Made by a program: the position numbers and the translations under genes | Shown: piece by piece, positions 53,216 through 63,593 of the stretch | Position numbering within the stretch: the first letter of the stretch is position 1 | How the letters are laid out: each line of letters begins with the position of its first letter | Assembly: GCF_003852495.1 (NCBI RefSeq) | Contig: NZ_QAJI01000003.1 | Location: 85,216 to 149,215, forward strand | Source of the DNA: Taibaiella sp. KBW10 | Lineage (GTDB): Bacteria; Bacteroidota; Bacteroidia; Chitinophagales; Chitinophagaceae | DNA length: 64,000 bases | Direction: 5' to 3' | The notes under the pieces: generated by a model | The model's input: the letters and a program-made list of their open reading frames with translations, nothing else | Database searches by the model: none | Told to the model about the DNA's origin: nothing

Positions 53216-55621
53216 ATGGAGATTTCTTACAATTGGTTAATGCAGTACCTGCCTGAGCCTGTAGCAATAGATGAGTTAAGCCAGATTTTAACCAGCATTG
53301 GTCTGGAAGTAGAAAGCATAGAAAAGGCCGAAGCAGTTAAAGGCAGTTTAGAAGGTTTGGTGATTGGTAAAGTGCTTACACGGGAAACCCACCCAAATGC
53401 GGATAAATTAAGCATTACAACAGTTGATGTAGGTAAGGGCATTATTTTACCGATTGTGTGCGGAGCGCCGAATGTAGCGGCCGGGCAACATGTAGTGGTG
53501 GCAACCGTGGGTTGCACGGTACACCCAACTGAAGGAGAAGCGTTCCAAATTAAAAAAGCAAAAATCCGTGGGGAAGCCAGCGAAGGTATGATCTGTGCAG
53601 AGGATGAAATTGGCCTGGGTACCGGACATGCTGGTATTATGGTTTTACCGGAAGATGCACCAATAGGCACGCTTGCTGCAACATATTTCAATATCGCTTC
53701 TGCAGACCAGACGATTTCTATAGGCTTAACCCCCAACAGAACCGATGCCATGAGTCATTTAGGGGTGGCACGCGATGTATGTGCTTACCTGACGCATCAT
53801 AAAGGCAATCCTGTAGCGGTAGTCTATCCGGAAATCAATATTCCCGCAGCAAAGGCAACTTTACCTATCGATATTAGTATTGAAGATGCGGTAGCCTGCC
53901 CCCGTTATATGGGCATTACCCTGACCGGCGTAACCATTGCTCCTTCGCCGGAATGGTTACAATTAAAATTAAAAGCCATCGGTGTACGTCCGATCAATAA
54001 TGTAGTAGACAGTACCAATTTCGTCCTACATGAATTAGGGCAACCCCTGCATGCCTTTGATTACGACACCCTGAGCGGGCACAAAATCGTAGTCAAAAAA
54101 CTGGAGGCAGACACCCTGTTCAAAACACTGGACGATAAAGAAAGAAAATTACGCAGCGAAGACCTCATGATCTGCGATGCAGAAAAAGGATTATGTATTG
54201 CCGGTGTATTTGGCGGAGCCACTTCAGGCATTACCAACAATACCACCAACATCTTCCTGGAAAGTGCTTATTTCGACGCAAAAACCATTCGCCGTACCTC
54301 CATGCATCATGGATTAAGGACCGATGCGGCTACCCATTTTGAAAAAGGGGTGGATATGAATATGGTTCCGCTTGCCTTGAACCGTGCGGTACAGCTGATT
54401 CTTGAGCATGCCGGCGGACAGGTTGCTTCTGAGGTTAAAGATATTTACCCTACTCCTTTAGCGCCAAGAAAAATCACAGCAAGTTATAAATTCATCAGTA
54501 CGCTTTGTGGTAAAGAATTTGCTCCGGAGATCACCGATAATATACTGAAGACTTTAGGATTCATTAAAACAGCACAGGACGGAGATACCTTTGAAGTGCT
54601 GGTACCAACCAATAAAGTTGATGTGACGCAAGCAGCCGATCTGGCAGAAGAGGTATTAAGGATCGACGGATTGGACAATGTTCCGATCGGGAACAGTATT
54701 TCCATGTCGCTTAATAAAAGACCGGAACCGCTATCCCGAAAATGGAAAGAGAAAATAGCCAACCATCTGTGTCATATCGGAATGAACGAGATCATTACCA
54801 ATTCGATTACCAACAGTAAGTACTATCCGGAACACAGCCAGATGGTAAAGATGCTGAACAACCTGTCCAGCGAATTGGATGTGATGCGTCCGGAACTCAT
54901 GGAAAGCGGTTTGGAAGTACTGGCCTATAATATAAACAGGAAACAACAAGATCTGATGTTGTTTGAATTAGGGAATGTATATGCACAGTCTGAAATAGGA
55001 AAATATACACAAACTGCAAAACTGGGTATTTGGATTACCGGTAACACTCATGCACAGCAATGGCAGGGTAAGGCGGTAAACAGTTCTATATATACGGCAA
55101 AAGGTATCGTAACGCAATTGCTCGCCATCAGCGGCATTGCGAAATACCAGGAAGCCACTACAGACAAAGGCATCGAATGGAAACGCGGCAAGATCGTTTT
55201 GGCCAAAGCCCTTACTGTAGATACCACGAGATTAAAAGAATTTGATATTAAGCAAGCCGTGTATTACATCGAGGCGGACATCCAAAATTGGGTTGATGCC
55301 GCAGAAACGGTAAAAATAAAATATAGTGAATTGCCGAAATTCCCTGCTATGAAACGCGACCTTGCGCTAGTAGTAGACAAAAAAGTAACTTACGACCAGG
55401 TAGCCAAAATAGCGCAATCACAGAAATGGGATGCCTATAAAGGATTTGAATTGTTCGATGTATTTGAAAGCGAAAAATTAGGCGCCGATAAAAAATCACT
55501 GGCCCTGAGTTTCACCTTCCAACTCAATGAAAGAACCCTGACCGATGAAGAGGTAGAAGAAATGATCCAGAAATTAATACAACAGTTTGAAAAAGAAATC
55601 GGGGCAAGTATCCGTTTATAA
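53216..55621 (+). CDS. pheT: Phenylalanyl-tRNA synthetase subunit beta
   Basis: An 801-residue beta subunit (from MEISYNWLMQYL). It has the N-terminal EMAP-like tRNA-binding domain (about 40-150), B3/B4 editing domain (about 210-385), B5 domain (about 400-470), the catalytic-like core, and the C-terminal FDX-ACB anticodon-binding domain (about 705-800; YSELPKFPAMKRDLALVV). The alpha subunit pheS is not in the window. ATG 53216 is chosen because of the promoter position and the family N-terminus. Confidence 0.97.
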   Translation: MEISYNWLMQYLPEPVAIDELSQILTSIGLEVESIEKAEAVKGSLEGLVIGKVLTRETHPNADKLSITTVDVGKGIILPIVCGAPNVAAGQHVVVATVGCTVHPTEGEAFQIKKAKIRGEASEGMICAEDEIGLGTGHAGIMVLPEDAPIGTLAATYFNIASADQTISIGLTPNRTDAMSHLGVARDVCAYLTHHKGNPVAVVYPEINIPAAKATLPIDISIEDAVACPRYMGITLTGVTIAPSPEWLQLKLKAIGVRPINNVVDSTNFVLHELGQPLHAFDYDTLSGHKIVVKKLEADTLFKTLDDKERKLRSEDLMICDAEKGLCIAGVFGGATSGITNNTTNIFLESAYFDAKTIRRTSMHHGLRTDAATHFEKGVDMNMVPLALNRAVQLILEHAGGQVASEVKDIYPTPLAPRKITASYKFISTLCGKEFAPEITDNILKTLGFIKTAQDGDTFEVLVPTNKVDVTQAADLAEEVLRIDGLDNVPIGNSISMSLNKRPEPLSRKWKEKIANHLCHIGMNEIITNSITNSKYYPEHSQMVKMLNNLSSELDVMRPELMESGLEVLAYNINRKQQDLMLFELGNVYAQSEIGKYTQTAKLGIWITGNTHAQQWQGKAVNSSIYTAKGIVTQLLAISGIAKYQEATTDKGIEWKRGKIVLAKALTVDTTRLKEFDIKQAVYYIEADIQNWVDAAETVKIKYSELPKFPAMKRDLALVVDKKVTYDQVAKIAQSQKWDAYKGFELFDVFESEKLGADKKSLALSFTFQLNERTLTDEEVEEMIQKLIQQFEKEIGASIRL

Positions 55622-55644
55622 CCTGTAATCTTTATTGACTTAAT

Positions 55645-55899
55645 ATGATGTTGTATCAACTTCAAGAAAAGCTACGCGCCTTGATCAGACAGTTTAATCA
55701 AGTGCAGCAAAATGAGACCCTGTTAAAGAAAAAAGTAAGTTCCCTCGAGGACACGATACAGCTACAGGAAGAAAAAATACAACAACTGGAAGAAGAACTG
55801 ATGATTAAAAGACTAGGCGAAAATGATGACCAGCAAGCATTAAAAACATATATTGATAACATTATTAATGAAATAGACAATACTATAAAAAATCTTTAA
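55645..55899 (+). CDS. Small coiled-coil protein downstream of pheT
   Basis: An 84-residue protein that is nearly all coiled coil (about 5-55, heptads such as LKKKVSSLEDTIQLQEEKIQQLEEEL) with a C-terminal helix. Short coiled-coil proteins of this kind often follow pheT in Bacteroidota, usually just before zapA; no zapA is present here. A cell-division role (ZapB-like) is possible but only by position. ATG 55645 or ATG 55648. Confidence 0.7.
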   Translation: MMLYQLQEKLRALIRQFNQVQQNETLLKKKVSSLEDTIQLQEEKIQQLEEELMIKRLGENDDQQALKTYIDNIINEIDNTIKNL

Positions 55900-55901
55900 A
55901 C

Positions 55902-56423
55902 TTGTTGAAACCACTACTCTATCTACTTTTAGGCATTTGCCTGTTTGCATCCTGTAAGCCGGATACACAGAACTGCTATGTGCCAAAATCCGTGACGGCA
56001 CAAATCGGGTTCGAATACATAGATACCGTAATTGGAAAAGACATTTTACAAAGAGACAGTATTTATATAAGAACGGGCGACACCACCCTGAACTACCCTT
56101 CTATGTTATCGGTCAATGAAGATTCGGTCATTAAATTCCTGGGCGGTTTTAAAGCAACCCAAATGGCCGTAATGTTTAATCCGGAAAAGCCTGTGATTAC
56201 CTATCGGTTTCAACCAGACTCTACCGTAAATCAATATGATACCATACGCTTGTATTACAAGCCATCCTATCATTTTATTTCTAATGCCTGTGGTTATACC
56301 TATTATTATAAGCTCGATAGCGTACGCACTACAAAACACTTACTTGATTCTGCCTTCGTTAATGTAGCTGATGTAACCCAAAGTGCCCAGGACAAACACG
56401 TGAAGCTTTACTTTATAGACTAA
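55902..56423 (+). CDS. DUF6452 family lipoprotein
   Basis: A 173-residue protein with a lipoprotein signal (lipobox FASC, C18) and a beta-rich mature domain, matching the DUF6452 family of Bacteroidota. No ATG fits; the start is TTG at 55902 or 55905, 2 nt after the previous stop, suggesting coupled translation. It is followed after 15 nt by a DUF6048 gene, its usual neighbour; the two may work together at the envelope, but the function is unknown. Confidence 0.82.
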   Translation: MLKPLLYLLLGICLFASCKPDTQNCYVPKSVTAQIGFEYIDTVIGKDILQRDSIYIRTGDTTLNYPSMLSVNEDSVIKFLGGFKATQMAVMFNPEKPVITYRFQPDSTVNQYDTIRLYYKPSYHFISNACGYTYYYKLDSVRTTKHLLDSAFVNVADVTQSAQDKHVKLYFID

Positions 56424-56438
56424 ACAAAGGACTAACCG

Positions 56439-57191
56439 ATGAAAATGAAGCTTGCCTTGTTATTGCTGCCGATATGGTGTATTTTGAGTATAGAGACCTA
56501 TGCGCAAAATACCACTTTAGATACGGTGATCACAACAGACACCAATAAGGCAAAAAACGTTTCCTCGCCGGTAGATACCACAAGCAGCGCTAAGAAAAAA
56601 AGAGCTCCGTTTGAAAGACAATTGCGTTTGAGCACTGATCTGTACCGTATGATTGCGAGTATCTCCTATCCTTCCCGGTATGGGTATGAATTTATGGCCG
56701 ATTATACCTTCAGAGAAGACAAATACCTGGTGTTGGAGGCCGGTTATGGTGGCGGAAAAATAAATTACGAAAACCTTAAATACAAAACCAGCAACGGCTT
56801 TCTTAAATTGGGGATTGACATTTCCATGTTCGACAAAATAGATAACAAAGACTGGGATATCATCCTTGTAGGCTTTCGTTATGGCATCGGTGTCGGCCAA
56901 CGTGGCCCGGCAACATTCATTGTCAACAATCCTTTCGGCATACCTAAAAGCGATCAGGTTGCAGCCCGTAACTTCATTGCACATTGGGGAGAAATTACCG
57001 CAGGCATGCGCTTTGAGGTGCTTCCCCGTTTTTTTGCCGGCTGGAATGTACGGGCAAAGTTCTTTATTAACTCCGGCACTTTTGACGGACAGGTGTCCCC
57101 AAACAACATCTCCGGATACGGAAAAGGCGATCAATCCACCTCCTTCGATTTTAACTTCTACCTGTCTTATGCCATAAGATGGAAAGCATAA
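56439..57191 (+). CDS. DUF6048 family protein
   Basis: A 250-residue protein with a signal peptide (1-22), a low-complexity Thr/Ser/Lys segment (about 25-65), and a beta-barrel-like remainder (YGYEFMADYTF ... FNFYLSYAIRWKA) ending in aromatic strands. It matches the DUF6048 family, which commonly pairs with DUF6452. An outer-membrane location is likely. Confidence 0.82.
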   Translation: MKMKLALLLLPIWCILSIETYAQNTTLDTVITTDTNKAKNVSSPVDTTSSAKKKRAPFERQLRLSTDLYRMIASISYPSRYGYEFMADYTFREDKYLVLEAGYGGGKINYENLKYKTSNGFLKLGIDISMFDKIDNKDWDIILVGFRYGIGVGQRGPATFIVNNPFGIPKSDQVAARNFIAHWGEITAGMRFEVLPRFFAGWNVRAKFFINSGTFDGQVSPNNISGYGKGDQSTSFDFNFYLSYAIRWKA

Positions 57192-57210
57192 ATACATCTA
57201 TTTGTATGTC

Positions 57211-57248
57211 AAAAAAGCATTTGTACTTGAGGGTATAAATGCTTTTTT
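57211..57248 (+). terminator. Terminator of the pheT operon
   Basis: AAAAAAGCATTT (57211-57222) pairs with AAATGCTTTTTT (57237-57248). Confidence 0.8.
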
Positions 57249-57280
57249 GTCTTTTGCATCTCTTATATATTCGCGAGACT

Positions 57281-57320
57281 GACAAAATGATCACAAAAGA
57301 CGGTTTGGCAGCATTTTTGA
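57281..57320 (+). promoter_or_regulatory. Sigma-54-like promoter and upstream site of groESL
   Basis: GACAAAATGATC (57281-57292) is one base longer than the hsp20 palindrome GACAAAATGTC. Exactly 12 nt later comes TTGGCAGCATTTTTGA (57305-57320), a -24-like TTGGCA and -12-like TTG with A in place of the final C. Spacing and order equal those at hsp20. No CIRCE element is present. Confidence 0.5.
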
Positions 57321-57396
57321 GACCCATGGTATACAGAAAATGAAATCCATTTTCAACCAAACTATAATTTAAAATCAATTTTAAATCCATAATCTA

Positions 57397-57684
57397 ATGG
57401 CAAAGAAACAACAAGCGAGCATTACGCCACTGCACGACAGAGTAATCATTAAACCGGCTGAAGCAGAAACAAAAACTGCCGGTGGTATCATCATTCCTGA
57501 TACGGCAAAAGAAAAACCACAACGTGGTACTGTAATTGCTGCCGGTCCTGGTAAAAAAGATGAGCCCGTAACCGTAAAAGCGGGTGATGAAGTTTTGTAT
57601 GGTAAATATGCCGGTACAGAAATCAACATCGATGGTCAGGATTTGTTGATCATGCGCGAAAGCGATTTATTAGCGATCATTTAA
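57397..57684 (+). CDS. groES: Co-chaperonin GroES
   Basis: A 95-residue co-chaperonin that caps GroEL and assists protein folding. The N-terminal [21 protein letters not shown] segment and the mobile-loop region are typical, and the length is normal. It precedes groEL by 71 nt and has a sigma-54-like promoter region upstream similar to that of hsp20. Confidence 0.98.
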   Translation: MAKKQQASITPLHDRVIIKPAEAETKTAGGIIIPDTAKEKPQRGTVIAAGPGKKDEPVTVKAGDEVLYGKYAGTEINIDGQDLLIMRESDLLAII

Positions 57685-57737
57685 TCCCGTTTAAAAGCAC
57701 CTCAAGGGCTTTTAAATATTTTAAAAATCTCAATTAA

Positions 57738-59387
<1,650 letters not shown>

Positions 59388-59403
59388 GATCTCATCCATA
59401 TAT

Positions 59404-59441
59404 AATAAATAAAGCCTCCCATTCAGGAGGCTTTATTTATT
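59404..59441. terminator. Bidirectional terminator, 16-bp perfect stem
   Basis: 59404-59419 pairs with 59426-59441, loop CATTCA. It lies between groEL and the convergent MORN/cytochrome gene and overlaps that gene's stop codon. Confidence 0.85.
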
Positions 59442-60264
59442 TCAGGCTTTTCAAATAACCAATCAAACTATTCATTTCTTTTTTTGAAAAATACGGAAAG
59501 GCAGTCATCGATGTTTTATTCCACTTATGATAAAGGGCTATAGCCGCCTTATCGCCATTGGCAATCATCCGGGATGGATTAGCAATCCAGGATCTGATCC
59601 AAGCCTCTGAATGCCTTTGCATCACCCCTTTCAGTTTAGGTCCGGTGGCATCGTTATAAGGATGATGACAGGAAGCACAATTCGCCTGAAAGATCTGTAC
59701 GCCGGTTCTGTTTTCCTTTGCCCAAATCATCCGGTCGTATGCCCCTTGATTATTGACAGTCTTTTGCATCAGGGCATCATCCTGATATGTTTCGGTGTAC
59801 AATAAAGTATCTCCTGTCTGGTCATAATAGCGTACACGCTTATGCCTGAGTGCATCCGTTTCATAAACCGTTTCCTCCGTAAGCGCACCCTGCTCACTAT
59901 AGGTTTTCCAAACCCCCACCGGCCGGCCGCCACGGTAATATCCACTTATATACAGTTTCCCATTAGCGTATTTCGCACGATAGTCTCCTTCTTCCAGGCC
60001 GTCCTTGTACAACAAGGCATTAACCGTATCTCCGTTTTCATAAAAATGAAGCGAGGGGCCGTTTTTGATATAATTAAAACTATCGGTATATTGTTCATAA
60101 CGAATCCGTTTACCATCATAAAAGCTTTCGCTGACCACACAATTACATGCCACATCATAATACTGTTTGTCCAAAAAAGTATGCCTTTTTTGATCCTGTA
60201 TAAAAGATAAATTAAGAATGACTACAGTAGCCAAACCAAGGCCCCATAAAAAAGCATTTTTCAT
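59437..60264 (-). CDS. MORN-repeat protein with C-terminal cytochrome c domain
   Basis: A 275-residue exported protein. After a signal-anchor (about 7-20), residues 45-180 hold MORN/YwqK-like repeats (YENGDTVNALLYKDG, YANGKLYISGYYRGG). The C-terminal 90 residues form a cytochrome c domain: heme-binding CASCH (C196, C199, H200) and a likely methionine ligand in KTSMTAF. MORN repeats and cytochrome c are usually separate; the fusion suggests a periplasmic or outer-membrane electron carrier held on a scaffold. It is convergent with groEL and divergent from a nucleoside transporter gene. Confidence 0.82.
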   Translation of the reverse strand: MKNAFLWGLGLATVVILNLSFIQDQKRHTFLDKQYYDVACNCVVSESFYDGKRIRYEQYTDSFNYIKNGPSLHFYENGDTVNALLYKDGLEEGDYRAKYANGKLYISGYYRGGRPVGVWKTYSEQGALTEETVYETDALRHKRVRYYDQTGDTLLYTETYQDDALMQKTVNNQGAYDRMIWAKENRTGVQIFQANCASCHHPYNDATGPKLKGVMQRHSEAWIRSWIANPSRMIANGDKAAIALYHKWNKTSMTAFPYFSKKEMNSLIGYLKSLK

Positions 60265-60373
60265 GATTATAAAGATATGGAAATCAAATGTACATCTTAA
60301 ATAAACGCCTCACATTTCAAATTTATCGTACATTAGCAAATTGTTATTTACATAAAATATTGGTGACGGTATA

Positions 60374-61630
60374 ATGAGCATAAAACTTAAATTAACAGTA
60401 CTTAATTTCTTGCAATTTTTCGTGTGGGGCGCCTGGCTTATTACTATTGCCAATTACTGGTTCGGCACCAAGAACTGGGACGGAACACAATTCGGGCTTA
60501 TTTTTTCCAGTATGGGTATTGCCTCTTTATTTATGCCTACCCTAATGGGTATTGTGGCTGATAAATGGATCAATGCAGAACGCTTATACGGCATCTTACA
60601 TGTCTTGTATGCAGCCGTTTTATTTTACCTGCCACAGGTTGATAACCCAAGTACCTTTTTTTGGGTTATCCTGCTGGCCATGTGTTTTTATATGCCCACT
60701 TTGGCACTGTCCAATTCGATTGCCTACACCCTGCTCAAGTCCAATAAATATGATGTAGTTAAAGATTTTCCACCCATCAGGGTATTCGGAACACTGGGCT
60801 TTATTGTCGCGATGTGGATCACCAATCTCACCGGAAACAAAGCCTCCGCAAACCAGTTTTATATTGCGGGAACAGCCGCTGCGCTCTTAGGCTTATATGC
60901 CTTTTCGCTTCCTTCATGCCCACCATTAAAAAGCATTAAGGAAAATCAGAAATGGACCGAAACCTTTGGACTCAATGCCTTTAAATTATTTGCGAATTAT
61001 AAGATGGCACTATTTTTCATCTTCTCGATGTTTCTGGGCGCCGCCTTACAATTGACCAATGCCTATGGTGATTTGTTTCTGGACGATTTTAAAAAAATGC
61101 CGGAGTATGCGGGTTCTATTGTAGTAGAATATTCTACGATCATTATGTCGATCTCCCAGTTTTCAGAAACCCTGTTTATACTTGCCATACCCTTCTTCCT
61201 GAAGCGTTTCGGGATCAAACAGGTTATGCTGATCAGTATGGTCGCCTGGGTATTACGTTTTGCTTTATTTGCCTATGGCAATCCACATGAAGGCTTGTGG
61301 ATGATTATTATGTCTTGTATCGTTTATGGTATGGCCTTCGACTTCTTTAATGTGTCCGGTTCTCTTTTTGTAGAAACCTCTACCGAAAGGCATGTACGCT
61401 CTTCTGCACAAGGATTGTTTATGATGATGACAAATGGTTTTGGTGCCGTATTTGGGAGTTTACTAAGCGGTTATATCATTCAACATTACTTTACCGATGC
61501 CAATGGCAATAAAATGTGGCATGAAATATGGCTCACCTTTGCCGCCTATTCGGCAGTAGTCGCCCTGCTTTTCGCCATTTTCTTCCGGCATAAACACAAT
61601 CCCCAAACAGTAGCAGCGATTAAACATTAA
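60374..61630 (+). CDS. Nucleoside permease-like MFS transporter
   Basis: A 418-residue membrane protein with about 12 helices, resembling the nucleoside:proton symporter group (NupG/XapB). It has the opening LNFLQFFVWGAWLITIANYW, typical of that family, and the PPIRVFGTLGFI segment. The solute is inferred. It forms an operon with an HD-domain phosphohydrolase gene 5 nt downstream, a plausible pairing with nucleotide salvage. Confidence 0.88.
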   Translation: MSIKLKLTVLNFLQFFVWGAWLITIANYWFGTKNWDGTQFGLIFSSMGIASLFMPTLMGIVADKWINAERLYGILHVLYAAVLFYLPQVDNPSTFFWVILLAMCFYMPTLALSNSIAYTLLKSNKYDVVKDFPPIRVFGTLGFIVAMWITNLTGNKASANQFYIAGTAAALLGLYAFSLPSCPPLKSIKENQKWTETFGLNAFKLFANYKMALFFIFSMFLGAALQLTNAYGDLFLDDFKKMPEYAGSIVVEYSTIIMSISQFSETLFILAIPFFLKRFGIKQVMLISMVAWVLRFALFAYGNPHEGLWMIIMSCIVYGMAFDFFNVSGSLFVETSTERHVRSSAQGLFMMMTNGFGAVFGSLLSGYIIQHYFTDANGNKMWHEIWLTFAAYSAVVALLFAIFFRHKHNPQTVAAIKH

Positions 61631-61635
61631 AAACG

Positions 61636-62283
61636 ATGACGCAAACCATTATAGAACGGACCGTAGATTTCGTAAAACAAACTTTACAAGGCGCAGAAGC
61701 CGGCCATGACTGGTTTCATATAGAAAGGGTGTGGAAGCTCAGTACATACCTCGCCCGGGAGACAGACTGCAACGAAGTTGTGGTTGCACTAGGCGCACTG
61801 CTGCATGATATCGCAGATGCAAAATTCCATAATGGCAATGAAGACATCGGCCCGGATATGGCCCTGCAGTTTTTAAACAAGGAAAAGGTAGATCCCTCCC
61901 TTATCGATCAGGTCATCTACATCATCCGGAATATCTCTTTTAAAAACAGGAACGAGGTAAGCGCGCATCCCATCGAATTACAAATTGTACAGGACGCAGA
62001 TCGGCTGGATGCGATCGGTGCAATTGGCATTGCGCGTACCTTTAACTTTGGCGGATACAAGAATAACCCGATGTATGATCCGGACGTTCCTGCCAACCTG
62101 AACCTGAGTAAAGAAGCCTATAAGCGATCTAATGGTACAACGATCAACCATTTTTATGAGAAGCTCCTTTTGCTTAAAGACATGATGCATACCGAAAGTG
62201 CCCGTAAAATAGCCGAAGAACGGCACCGGTTTATGCTTACATTTTTAGAAGAATTTTATAAGGAATGGAATGTCGCTTTATAA
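61636..62283 (+). CDS. HD-domain phosphohydrolase (YedJ-like)
   Basis: A 215-residue metal-dependent phosphohydrolase. HD-superfamily ligands appear as H24 (HDWFH), the HD pair in LLHDIAD, and an Asp in QDADRLDAIGAIG. The substrate of this branch is unknown. It is 5 nt after the transporter gene. Its last codons form the left arm of a terminator hairpin. Confidence 0.9.
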   Translation: MTQTIIERTVDFVKQTLQGAEAGHDWFHIERVWKLSTYLARETDCNEVVVALGALLHDIADAKFHNGNEDIGPDMALQFLNKEKVDPSLIDQVIYIIRNISFKNRNEVSAHPIELQIVQDADRLDAIGAIGIARTFNFGGYKNNPMYDPDVPANLNLSKEAYKRSNGTTINHFYEKLLLLKDMMHTESARKIAEERHRFMLTFLEEFYKEWNVAL

Positions 62284-62296
62284 GCGGCATTTTTTA
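62269..62296 (+). terminator. Terminator overlapping the end of the HD-domain gene
   Basis: AATGTCGCTT (62269-62278) pairs with AAGCGGCATT (62282-62291), one G-T pair, loop TAT, followed by TTTTT. The stem includes the final codons and the stop. Confidence 0.75.
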
Positions 62297-63580
62297 TAAA
62301 AACAGGTTTTCCAAAGCTTTTGATTTGAGTAATACCTCTTCCCATTCCTGCTCCGGTACACTATCAATCGTAATGGCGCCACCGGTATGATAAGACAACA
62401 TTTTTTCCTGCTCATGATAGAGCAAGCTGCGGATCACCACATTAAAATCAAAATCACCATCGGGGCTGAAATACCCGACTGCACCGGAATACAGCTCCCG
62501 CTTAGACTGCTCCAACGATTCGATGATCTGCATCACAATATGCTTCGGTGCTCCGGTCATACTACCCATCGGAAAGGCCGCCAACAAAGCTTCTAAGGGT
62601 TTCGTCTTATCTTTTAATATCCCCTTTACCGTAGAAACCATGGTATGCAAACTAGGGAAGGTATAAACCCCAAATAATTCAGGAACAGTTATCGATCCCG
62701 CCCGGCAGCTTTTAGCCAGGTCATTACGCATGAGATCAGTGATCATCACGTTTTCTGCCCGCTCCTTTTGGTCCTCCAGTAGTTTTATCTTCTGCGCTTC
62801 ATCTTCCGCTTCATCACTGCCCCTGCGTATCGTCCCTTTCATGGGTTGCGCGATAATGACCTCCGACTCTTTATACAAAAAACGTTCGGGGCTACTACTC
62901 ATAAGCCAGTGTTGTGCTTGCCGGTACAAGCAGGCAAAGGGAGCCGGATTGTGCCGGTTTAAGGCATCAAATACTGACACCGGATCAATTGCCACTGCTG
63001 TGGCATAAGCGCCCACGCAGAGGTTTAATTCATAACAATTTCCCTCTCGGAGTTGGACTTTTACTTGTTCTACCAGACTTAGGTATTGTGCAGGACTGCA
63101 GTTGCGGGTAAATTTAATTTCAGGAAATGATTCAGAACCTATAATAGCCGCTTCCAACATCATCTGCTGCCAGATAAGCTCAGGCATAGTACCCTCACTT
63201 TCTATTACCAAACGGCTGGTACCATAAGGAATATAGGCAACTACTTTAGGGCGAAAAAACTGTACCGGTTCATTCTTAAAATAAGCAGGATGAGCACTCT
63301 GTAAGGAAGGGTAAAGCGTATTTTTAAGATCGTAATTAAAATGGCCGAAAAGCCAGCCCTGCCCCACTTGTTCGCTTAAAACAGAAAGTGTTGTGATCTT
63401 TAAATCCTCATAGGCATCAGCCGCAATTAAAAGTTCATAACGATTATAAAGATTGGTATAATTATTATTATCCAAATATGAAAAAATGCTGAATTGTTTA
63501 ATCCAATTCAGCATTTTTATTTTAATATCTTTTATAGGAAAAGAGGAAATATCAATTGTTTGACAATATTTCAAAGCCAC
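62294..63580 (-). CDS. pabB: Chorismate-binding enzyme, aminodeoxychorismate synthase component I-like
   Basis: A 428-residue protein of the anthranilate/ADC synthase component I family. Signatures: PMKGTIRRG with the lysine common to ADC synthases, NVMITDLMRNDLAKSC, and GSMTGAPKHIVMQIIE. In ADC synthase, this subunit makes 4-amino-4-deoxychorismate for folate. No glutaminase (pabA) or lyase (pabC) gene is in view. The start at 63580 keeps the N-terminal strand-helix CQTIDISSFPIKDIKIKMLNW seen in relatives; an alternative ATG at 63514 lies inside a terminator-like hairpin. The end of the upstream low-complexity gene is 13 nt away. Confidence 0.85.
   Translation of the reverse strand: MALKYCQTIDISSFPIKDIKIKMLNWIKQFSIFSYLDNNNYTNLYNRYELLIAADAYEDLKITTLSVLSEQVGQGWLFGHFNYDLKNTLYPSLQSAHPAYFKNEPVQFFRPKVVAYIPYGTSRLVIESEGTMPELIWQQMMLEAAIIGSESFPEIKFTRNCSPAQYLSLVEQVKVQLREGNCYELNLCVGAYATAVAIDPVSVFDALNRHNPAPFACLYRQAQHWLMSSSPERFLYKESEVIIAQPMKGTIRRGSDEAEDEAQKIKLLEDQKERAENVMITDLMRNDLAKSCRAGSITVPELFGVYTFPSLHTMVSTVKGILKDKTKPLEALLAAFPMGSMTGAPKHIVMQIIESLEQSKRELYSGAVGYFSPDGDFDFNVVIRSLLYHEQEKMLSYHTGGAITIDSVPEQEWEEVLLKSKALENLFL
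63482..63518 (-). terminator. Terminator-like hairpin inside the pabB reading frame
   Basis: AAAAATGCTGAATTG and CAATTCAGCATTTTT pair perfectly (15 bp, loop 7). On the minus strand the right arm is followed by a T-run, the form of an intrinsic terminator, but it lies within codons of pabB (about 21-33) and contains the alternative ATG 63514. Confidence 0.7.
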
Positions 63581-63593
63581 CGTAATTTAAAAT

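Noticed and set aside
56517-57197. 226-residue minus-strand frame
   Set aside because: It lies fully antisense to the DUF6048 gene, which has a signal peptide, family match and operon context; the minus frame has none of these.
57249-57396. CIRCE operator upstream of groES
   Set aside because: No TTAGCACTC/GAGTGCTAA inverted repeat is present; the sigma-54-like arrangement fits better.
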